Part shown: piece after piece, positions 58,704 through 64,000 of the stretch
Position numbering within the stretch: the first letter of the stretch is position 1
Layout of the letters: each line of letters opens with the position of its first letter
Notes under the pieces: generated by a model
What the model saw: only the letters and a program-made list of their open reading frames with translations
The model's database searches: none
What the model was told of the DNA's origin: nothing
Origin: Streptomyces sp. GESEQ-35
GTDB taxonomy: Bacteria; Actinomycetota; Actinomycetes; Streptomycetales; Streptomycetaceae
DNA: 64,000 nt
Direction of reading: 5' to 3'
NCBI RefSeq assembly: GCF_017948485.1
Contig: NZ_JAFFSX010000009.1
Span: 186,001-250,000 of the forward strand
Position numbers and translations under genes: made by a program

Positions 58704-59258
58704 TCAGAACAGCGGCTCGGGCAGCACTCCCTCCAGCGCCAGCAGCTTCCGCTTGGTCTCCAGGCCACCTCCGAACCCTCCGATGCCGCCGTCGCTCTCC
58801 ACGACCCGGTGGCAGGGCACGACGACCGGCAGGGGATTGGCGCCCATCGCCAGCCCGACCGCCTGGGCGGCGCCGGGCTGACCGACCCGCCCGGCCAGAT
58901 CGCCGTAGCCGACGACCGAGCCGTACGGCACGCCGGAGGCCAGCTCGCGCAGCACCTGTCGGTTGAACCCCGAGATCAGCGACCAGTCCAGCGGCAGCTC
59001 GAAGGCGCGCCGCTCACCCGCGAAGTACGCCTCGACCTGACGTATCACCTCGGTCAGCAAGGGGGAGTCCGGTGCCTCGACGGGCTCGCTGCCCAGCCGG
59101 GACCCGAGCCGGTCGAGGGCCTTGTCGCGCACCGCCTCCGTGGCGTGGAACACGACGTTCACCAGGCCGTCGCGGGTCGCGGCCAGCAGCAGCGGACCGA
59201 TGTCGGTGCCGACCACGGTCCACACGGCCTGCTGCTCGTACTGCCCATGGCTGTCCAT
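58704..59258 (-). CDS. ogt: Methylated-DNA--protein-cysteine methyltransferase
   Basis: 184-residue O6-alkylguanine-DNA alkyltransferase; repairs alkylated guanine by transfer to its own Cys. The acceptor motif PLPVVVPCHRVV is followed by GGIGGFGGGLETKRKLLALEG, and the DNA-binding part is SGFNRQVLRELASGVPYGSVVGYGDLAGRVGQPGAAQAVGLAMG. No Ada-type metal domain, so this is the Ogt form. ATG 59258 lies 7 nt after the -10 of a TTGTCAGTG-N8-TACGGT promoter, so a damage-induced leaderless mRNA is predicted. Confidence 0.95.
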   Translation of the reverse strand: MDSHGQYEQQAVWTVVGTDIGPLLLAATRDGLVNVVFHATEAVRDKALDRLGSRLGSEPVEAPDSPLLTEVIRQVEAYFAGERRAFELPLDWSLISGFNRQVLRELASGVPYGSVVGYGDLAGRVGQPGAAQAVGLAMGANPLPVVVPCHRVVESDGGIGGFGGGLETKRKLLALEGVLPEPLF

Positions 59259-59265
59259 GCGCCCC

Positions 59266-59288
59266 ACCGTACGGCCCGCCACTGACAA
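59266..59288 (-). promoter_or_regulatory. DNA-damage type promoter of ogt
   Basis: Minus strand: TTGTCAGTG (59288-59280), 8-nt spacer, TACGGT (59271-59266), then 7 nt to the ATG. Full match to the PafBC-type pattern. Confidence 0.75.
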
Positions 59289-59307
59289 CGCCCGGGCAGC
59301 GCGGTAC

Positions 59308-60186
59308 TCAGGACCCCGCGACCGCGTCCCGCACCACGTCGGGCTTGTTGGTGATGATGCCGTCGACTCCGAACCCCGCGACCCGTCGCGCGGTCTCCGC
59401 GTCGTCGACCGTCCATGTGAAGACCTCCAGGGGCCGGCCGTGCGGCCCGGTGAAGGTGTGGACGGTGGAGACATAACCCGTCGAAACGGTGCTGTAGGAA
59501 GGGTTGATCTGGTCGGCGAAGCGCGCGTACTCCGGCAGGTCCGTCACGGAGGGCGTACCGAGAAAGCCGGTCTTGACTCCCGGCTTCAGCCCATGGACGG
59601 TCCGCACGCTGTCCGCACTGAAGCTCTGGACGATCAGCCGCCCCGTGAGGTGCTGCCGGTCCAGCCAGCCCTCGTTGCTGAGGACCTTGAGGGTCTGCTG
59701 CTCTATGCCGGGGTACAGCCCGGGGTTCTTGATCTCCAGGAGCAGCTTCTGATGGTGGTGCTCGACACGCTGTGCGTACTGTTCCAGCGTCGGCACGCGC
59801 GCGCCCGCGTATGCGGGGCCGAACCAGCTGCCCGCGTCGAGACGTGCGATCTCCGCCGCGGTGAAGTCCTTGACCTTCCAGGGAGCCCGGCCGGGAAAGA
59901 CCTCCTCGACGTCGGTCGTGCGCGCCAGACTGTCGTCGTGCAGGACGACCAACTCGCCGTCCTTGGTGCGCTGGACGTCGTTCTCGACCCAGTCGATGCC
60001 CAGTTCGGCCGCCTTGTCGATCGCGGCCAGGGTGTTCTCGGGGGCGTAGGCGGAGGCGCCCCGGTGGGCGATGACCGTGGGCCGTTCAGCGGCTTGGTCG
60101 GCCCGCGCACCGGGGGTGGGGAGCAGGAGGGCGGCGGTGCCCAGGACCAGCGCGGTGGTCGCGGTGGCAACTGCGCGCGCGTGCAT
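59308..60186 (-). CDS. Secreted glycerophosphodiester phosphodiesterase
   Basis: 292 residues. A Sec signal peptide (MHARAVATATTALVLGTAALLLPTPGARA) precedes the GDPD barrel: VIAHRGASAYAPENTLAAIDKAAELGIDWVENDVQRTKDGELVVLHDDSLARTTD (His pair, Glu/Asp metal ligands), LLLEIKNPGLYPGIEQQ and C-terminal VFTWTVDDAETARRVAGFGVDGIITNKPD. It hydrolyses glycerophosphodiesters or teichoic acid fragments outside the cell, releasing glycerol 3-phosphate. ATG 60186 follows GAGGAG. Divergent from the MHYT gene. Confidence 0.94.
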   Translation of the reverse strand: MHARAVATATTALVLGTAALLLPTPGARADQAAERPTVIAHRGASAYAPENTLAAIDKAAELGIDWVENDVQRTKDGELVVLHDDSLARTTDVEEVFPGRAPWKVKDFTAAEIARLDAGSWFGPAYAGARVPTLEQYAQRVEHHHQKLLLEIKNPGLYPGIEQQTLKVLSNEGWLDRQHLTGRLIVQSFSADSVRTVHGLKPGVKTGFLGTPSVTDLPEYARFADQINPSYSTVSTGYVSTVHTFTGPHGRPLEVFTWTVDDAETARRVAGFGVDGIITNKPDVVRDAVAGS

Positions 60187-60302
60187 GCGTACTCCTCGCG
60201 TCGAGGGATCACAGACAGGTCGACTGTGGCAGCGGAGGGTCAACAGCGGAGGGGTGCAGAATGGCCACAGGTTGAATGAAGTTGCTCGGCCCCGCTCACT
60301 GG

Positions 60303-60320
60303 TGCCGCACAAGTGCGGCA
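60303..60320. promoter_or_regulatory. Palindrome TGCCGCAC-AA-GTGCGGCA
   Basis: Perfect 8-bp arms around AA in the 282-bp gap between divergent GDPD and MHYT genes. A dimeric-regulator operator is more likely than a terminator because both genes read away from it. Confidence 0.45.
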
Positions 60321-60468
60321 AGGGCGTGTTTCTTTGCCGGATAATCGTTCGACCGTTCCGGGGGGAGACATACTCTCTGCCACAACCTTGACCGCTCGTC
60401 GGTGGTCCTGGGAGGGGGGGCTTGTTTCATGTAGGTCCGGGACGTAAGAGGGTGGAGGGCAGCCGCGC

Positions 60469-61335
60469 ATGCAGGGCACGGTCGACGGATTCAGCTACGG
60501 ACTCGTCACACCGCTGGTGGCCTACCTGATGGCCTGCCTCGGCGGTGCACTCGGTCTGCGCTGCACCACACGGTCCATGCTGGTCTCGAAGTCCTGGAGA
60601 CCGGGATGGCTTGCCCTGGGCTCGGCGGCGATCGGCTCCGGCATATGGACCATGCACTTCGTCGCGATGATGGGCTTCACTGTCGTGGGCGCGCCGATCC
60701 GTTACGACATGGCGATGACGTTCGCCAGCCTGGGCGTCGCGATCGTGATGGTGGGCATCGGGATCTTCATGGTCGGCTACAAGGGCGCGCGCGGAACGGC
60801 TCTGTTCACCGGGGGCACCATCACCGGCCTGGGCATCGCCTCCATGCACTATCTGGGCATGGCCGGAATGCGCCTCAACGGAAACCTGGAGTACAACACC
60901 GTCACCGTCGCCGCGTCCGTCGTCATAGCGGTGGCCGCGGCCACCGCCGCCCTGTGGGCGGCCGGGCAGGTCAGAGGCTTCATGTGGAGCGTGGGTGCGA
61001 GCCTCGTCATGGGACTCGCCGTCAGCGGCATGCACTACACGGGCATGGCAGCCCTCAACGTGCACGTCCACACCATGAGCGCCCCCGTCTCGGGAGACTC
61101 GCCGGCCGGCATCATCGCGCCCATCATGGTCGGCCCGCTGGCCTTCCTCCTCCTCGCGGGCGTCGTGGTGATGTTCGACCCGCTGATGGTCATGGGGAAG
61201 CCCGCCAGGGTCCCTGTCGAGAACAAGCCCGGTATCCCGGCCCACTCCGCCGTCGCGCACACCACCCGCCGCCCCGTGATCCGCGCCCGCCGCAAGGTGG
61301 GCGACCGGGGCTCCCGCACCCCGCAGAACAGGTGA
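60469..61335 (+). CDS. MHYT-domain membrane sensor protein
   Basis: 288 residues, about seven membrane segments. Three MHYT-type motifs are visible: IWTMHFVAMMGF (about 60), SMHYLGMAGMRL (about 126) and GMHYTGMAALNV (about 188), whose Met/His/Tyr ligands are proposed to bind copper or sense gases. Unlike many MHYT proteins it has no GGDEF, EAL or kinase output domain; a basic tail of about 40 residues (RRPVIRARRKVGDRGSR) follows the last helix. ATG with GGAGGG 12 nt upstream. Uses an unknown partner; uvrB follows on its own promoter. Confidence 0.9.
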   Translation: MQGTVDGFSYGLVTPLVAYLMACLGGALGLRCTTRSMLVSKSWRPGWLALGSAAIGSGIWTMHFVAMMGFTVVGAPIRYDMAMTFASLGVAIVMVGIGIFMVGYKGARGTALFTGGTITGLGIASMHYLGMAGMRLNGNLEYNTVTVAASVVIAVAAATAALWAAGQVRGFMWSVGASLVMGLAVSGMHYTGMAALNVHVHTMSAPVSGDSPAGIIAPIMVGPLAFLLLAGVVVMFDPLMVMGKPARVPVENKPGIPAHSAVAHTTRRPVIRARRKVGDRGSRTPQNR

Positions 61336-61345
61336 TCGGGCCGCG

Positions 61346-61368
61346 TTGTCAGTGGGGGGTCGTACGGT
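61346..61368 (+). promoter_or_regulatory. DNA-damage type promoter of uvrB
   Basis: TTGTCAGTG, an 8-nt spacer, TACGGT, then 7 nt to the ATG of uvrB. Full match to the PafBC-type pattern. No LexA box (CGAAC-N4-GTTCG) is seen nearby. Confidence 0.78.
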
Positions 61369-61375
61369 GGATTCC

Positions 61376-63508
61376 ATGCGGCCCGTTTCCAGCATCGAAC
61401 GCACGGTGGCGCCCTTCGAGGTCGTCAGCCCCTACCAGCCCAGCGGTGACCAGCCGCAGGCCATCGCCGAGCTAGCCCGGCGCATCGAGGCCGGTGAGAA
61501 GGACGTCGTCCTCCTCGGCGCGACCGGCACCGGCAAGTCCGCCACCACCGCGTGGATGATCGAGAAGCTTCAGCGGCCCACCCTGGTGATGGCCCCGAAC
61601 AAGACGTTGGCCGCCCAGCTGGCCAACGAGTTCCGGGAGCTCCTGCCGAACAACGCAGTCGAATACTTCGTCTCGTACTACGACTACTACCAGCCCGAGG
61701 CCTACGTCCCGCAGTCGGACACCTACATCGAGAAGGACTCCTCCATCAACGAGGAGGTCGAGCGGCTGCGCCACTCCGCCACCAACTCGCTGCTCACCCG
61801 CCGCGACGTCATCGTGGTCGCCTCCGTCTCCTGCATCTACGGCCTCGGTACTCCGCAGGAGTACGTGGACCGCATGGTCCCCCTCAAAGTCGGCGAGGAG
61901 TTCGACCGCGACCAGCTGCTGCGCCGCTTCGTGGACATCCAGTACACGCGCAACGACATGGCCTTCACCCGCGGCACCTTCCGCGTCCGCGGCGACACCA
62001 TCGAGATCTTCCCGGTCTACGAGGAGTTGGCCGTCCGCATCGAGATGTTCGGCGACGAGATCGAGGCACTGTCCACGCTCCACCCGCTCACCGGCGAGAT
62101 CATCAGCGACGACGACCAGCTGTATGTCTTCCCGGCCTCCCACTACGTCGCGGGACCCGAGCGCATGGAGCGGGCCGTCAACGACATCGAGAAGGAACTC
62201 GGGGAGCGCCTGGCCGAGATGGAGAAGCAGGGCAAGCTCCTGGAGGCGCAGCGCCTGAGAATGCGCACCACGTACGACCTCGAGATGCTCCGCCAGATCG
62301 GCTCCTGCTCCGGCGTGGAGAACTACTCGATGCACTTCGACGGCCGCCTGCCCGGCTCCCCGCCGAACACCCTGCTGGACTACTTCCCGGACGACTTCCT
62401 GCTCGTCATCGACGAGTCGCACGTCACCGTGCCCCAGATCGGCGCGATGTACGAGGGCGACGCCTCCCGTAAGCGGACCCTTGTCGACCACGGCTTCCGG
62501 CTGCCCTCCGCGCTCGACAACCGGCCCCTGAAGTGGGAGGAGTTCCAGGAGCGCATCGGCCAGACCGTCTATCTCTCGGCGACCCCAGGGCAGTACGAAC
62601 TCTCCCGCTCCGACCGCCAGGTCGAGCAGATCATCCGCCCCACCGGCCTCGTCGACCCGGAGGTCGTCGTCAAGCCCACCGAGGGCCAGATCGACGACCT
62701 GGTGCACGAGATCCGCAAGCGCACCGAGAAGGACGAACGGATCCTGGTCACCACGCTCACCAAGAAGATGGCCGAGGACCTCACCGCCTACTTCCTGGAA
62801 CTGGGCATCCAGGTGCGCTATCTGCACAGCGACGTCGACACCCTGCGCCGCGTCGAGCTGCTGCGCGAACTGCGCGCCGGTGAGTACGACGTCCTGGTCG
62901 GCATCAACCTCCTGAGGGAGGGCCTCGACCTGCCCGAGGTCTCACTCGTGGCGATCCTTGACGCCGACAAGGAAGGCTTCCTGCGCTCCGGCACGTCCCT
63001 GATCCAGACCATCGGCCGCGCGGCGCGCAATGTGTCCGGGCAGGTCCACATGTACGCCGACAAGATCACCCCGGCGATGGAGAAGGCCATCGACGAGACC
63101 AACCGCCGCCGCGAGAAGCAGGTCGCTTACAACAAGGCGAACGGCGTCGACCCCCAGCCGCTCCGCAAGAAGATCAATGACATCGTCGCGCAGATCGCCC
63201 GCGAAGACGTCGACACGGAGCAGCTGCTCGGCTCGGGCTACCGCAAGATGAAGGACGGCAAGGGTGCCAAGGCCCCCGTACCCTCGCTCGGCGGCAAGGC
63301 GGCCAAGGGCGGCAAATCCGCCAAGGGCAAGGAGACGGTGCCGACCGACCGTCCCGCGGCCGAGCTCGCCGGGCAGATCGAGGAGATGACCGAGCGCATG
63401 CGCGCCGCCGCCTCGGACCTTCAGTTCGAGATCGCGGCCCGGCTGCGCGACGAGGTCTCCGAAATGAAGAAGGAACTGCGCCAGATGCAGGAGGCAGGCC
63501 TGTCATGA
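61376..63508 (+). CDS. uvrB: Excinuclease ABC subunit B
   Basis: 710-residue UvrB, damage-verifying helicase of nucleotide excision repair. Walker A LLGATGTGKSATTAWMI (about 51-67), the beta-hairpin YYDYYQPEAYVP, motif II LLVIDESHV, helicase C domain with GINLLREGLDLPEVSLVAILDADKEGFLRS and QTIGRAARN, C-terminal UvrC-interacting UVR domain (ELAGQIEEMTERMRAAASDLQFEIAARLRDEVSEMKKEL). An actinobacterial Lys/Gly-rich insert (about 640-665) precedes it. ATG 61376 gives MRPVSSIERTV; no Shine-Dalgarno, 7 nt from the -10, so leaderless. Confidence 0.98.
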   Translation: MRPVSSIERTVAPFEVVSPYQPSGDQPQAIAELARRIEAGEKDVVLLGATGTGKSATTAWMIEKLQRPTLVMAPNKTLAAQLANEFRELLPNNAVEYFVSYYDYYQPEAYVPQSDTYIEKDSSINEEVERLRHSATNSLLTRRDVIVVASVSCIYGLGTPQEYVDRMVPLKVGEEFDRDQLLRRFVDIQYTRNDMAFTRGTFRVRGDTIEIFPVYEELAVRIEMFGDEIEALSTLHPLTGEIISDDDQLYVFPASHYVAGPERMERAVNDIEKELGERLAEMEKQGKLLEAQRLRMRTTYDLEMLRQIGSCSGVENYSMHFDGRLPGSPPNTLLDYFPDDFLLVIDESHVTVPQIGAMYEGDASRKRTLVDHGFRLPSALDNRPLKWEEFQERIGQTVYLSATPGQYELSRSDRQVEQIIRPTGLVDPEVVVKPTEGQIDDLVHEIRKRTEKDERILVTTLTKKMAEDLTAYFLELGIQVRYLHSDVDTLRRVELLRELRAGEYDVLVGINLLREGLDLPEVSLVAILDADKEGFLRSGTSLIQTIGRAARNVSGQVHMYADKITPAMEKAIDETNRRREKQVAYNKANGVDPQPLRKKINDIVAQIAREDVDTEQLLGSGYRKMKDGKGAKAPVPSLGGKAAKGGKSAKGKETVPTDRPAAELAGQIEEMTERMRAAASDLQFEIAARLRDEVSEMKKELRQMQEAGLS

Positions 63509-63613
63509 GGGCCCGCGGGCGCCGGTCCACCACCAGGGACTGGCGCCCCGGTGACCTCGGGTCGAATGCGGTGTGTTGCAAGACCGACACAAAGTGCGGA
63601 CCGGGGTACGTCA

Positions 63614-63636
63614 CTGTCAGTGGCCCTGCGTAGGGT
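63614..63636 (+). promoter_or_regulatory. DNA-damage type promoter of terD
   Basis: CTGTCAGTG, an 8-nt spacer, TAGGGT. Unlike the others it is followed by a leader of about 50 nt that includes GAGAGGGGA before the GTG. Confidence 0.6.
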
Positions 63637-63693
63637 TCAGGTCATCCGCGGACTCCGCGGCAACAGGGGACAGCTCGAGAGGGGAATCAGCGC

Positions 63694-64000
63694 GTGACCG
63701 TCAACATGACCAAGGGTCAGGCCATCAGTCTGCAGAAGAACGACGGCGGCAGCCTGACCGCGGTGCGCATGGGTCTCGGCTGGCAGGCGGCTCCCCGGCG
63801 CGGCCTGTTCGGCTCGCGCACCCGGGAGGTCGACCTCGACGCCTCCGCCGTGCTGTTCGCGGACAAGCAGCCGGTCGACGTCGTCTTCTTCCGCCACCTG
63901 GTGAGTGACGACGGCTCGGTGCGGCACACCGGTGACAACCTGGTCGGCGGCGTCGGCCAGGGTGGCGACGACGAGGCGATCCTCGTCGACCTGGCGCGCA
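63694..64000 (+). CDS. TerD-family protein (5' part)
   Basis: First 102 codons of a TerD/TerZ-type protein: VNMTKGQAISLQKNDGGSLTAVRMGLGWQAAPRRGLFGSRTREVDLDASAVLFADKQPVDVVFFRHLVSDDGSVRHTGDNLVGGVGQGGDDEAILVDL, with the calcium-binding GD-x2-GxG...GDD-x-E pattern. TerD proteins of Streptomyces act in stress response and differentiation. GTG 63694 has GAGAGGGGA 9 nt upstream. The frame is open at the right edge. Confidence 0.93.
   Translation, partial: MTVNMTKGQAISLQKNDGGSLTAVRMGLGWQAAPRRGLFGSRTREVDLDASAVLFADKQPVDVVFFRHLVSDDGSVRHTGDNLVGGVGQGGDDEAILVDLAR

Noticed and set aside
61321..61375. LexA/SOS box for uvrB
   Set aside because: No CGAAC-N4-GTTCG-like palindrome is present; the PafBC-type element explains the promoter.

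Overview
The window is a 64 kb piece of a Streptomyces chromosome, or of a very close relative. The DNA is very GC-rich, with third codon positions almost all G or C and many GTG starts. It carries Streptomyces-type families: XRE/DUF5753 plus DUF397 pairs, RsbW-like ATPases, DUF574 methyltransferases, SPW_0924-like and DUF6343 small proteins, PAC2, and a four-domain ribosomal protein S1. The core genes polA, rpsA, coaE and uvrB lie in one block. I see no rRNA, tRNA, intact insertion sequence, prophage or CRISPR array.

Layout. 1-5.4 kb: a branched-chain amino-acid binding lipoprotein (cut by the window edge), a coupled two-gene envelope unit, a thioesterase and a YdeP/FdhF-like molybdoenzyme, all on the minus strand. 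5.6-18.4 kb: polA, a DUF4184 membrane protein, a secreted lytic transglycosylase, a DUF3068 protein, the helicase hrpB, a methyltransferase and rpsA. 18.7-27.3 kb: a Tat-exported amine oxidase, PAC2, coaE, several small proteins, an acyltransferase, a methyltransferase, DoxX, an S4 RNA-binding protein and a family 5 uracil-DNA glycosylase. 27.4-31.4 kb: prolyl aminopeptidase, then a GntR regulator divergent from an NCS1 transporter and a hydantoin/Asp-Glu racemase homologue, with a perfect operator in the promoter. 31.4-41.5 kb: accessory metabolism (RidA, nucleotidyltransferase, FUSC, HxlR with its divergent target, EEP phosphatase, amidohydrolase, P450, DUF899). 41.6-46.1 kb: an ABC exporter and a developmental-type RsbW-like/XRE/DUF397 cluster. 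46.2-47.4 kb: a zone of gene decay. 47.4-54.9 kb: an orphan gltD, DUF1772, DUF2293, a uridine-kinase-like protein, PPOX, CBS, CorA and a methyltransferase. 54.9-64 kb: pseudouridine catabolism (psuK-psuG), VOC, glutathione-independent formaldehyde dehydrogenase, ogt, GDPD, MHYT, uvrB and the start of a TerD gene.

The most notable signals are regulatory or structural. (1) Six starts (polA, coaE, uvrB, ogt, terD and an unknown gene at 32.5 kb) carry the actinobacterial DNA-damage promoter pattern TTGTCAGTG-N8-TAnnnT. In four of them the start codon lies exactly 7 nt beyond the -10, which predicts leaderless mRNAs. (2) A roughly 50-bp GC-rich repeat occurs five times, always just 3' of a gene; two copies behind polA form a large BIME-like inverted repeat. 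(3) The palindromic 12-mer CACGCGCGCGTG occurs eight times, far more than composition predicts. (4) 46.2-47.4 kb holds remnants of at least two genes (DUF574 methyltransferase, MocR regulator) joined by internal deletions next to an N-terminally damaged phosphatase gene. (5) The HxlR gene and its divergent partner share two matched CTTGC-N5-GCAAG operators. No complete new defence or biosynthetic system is evident.
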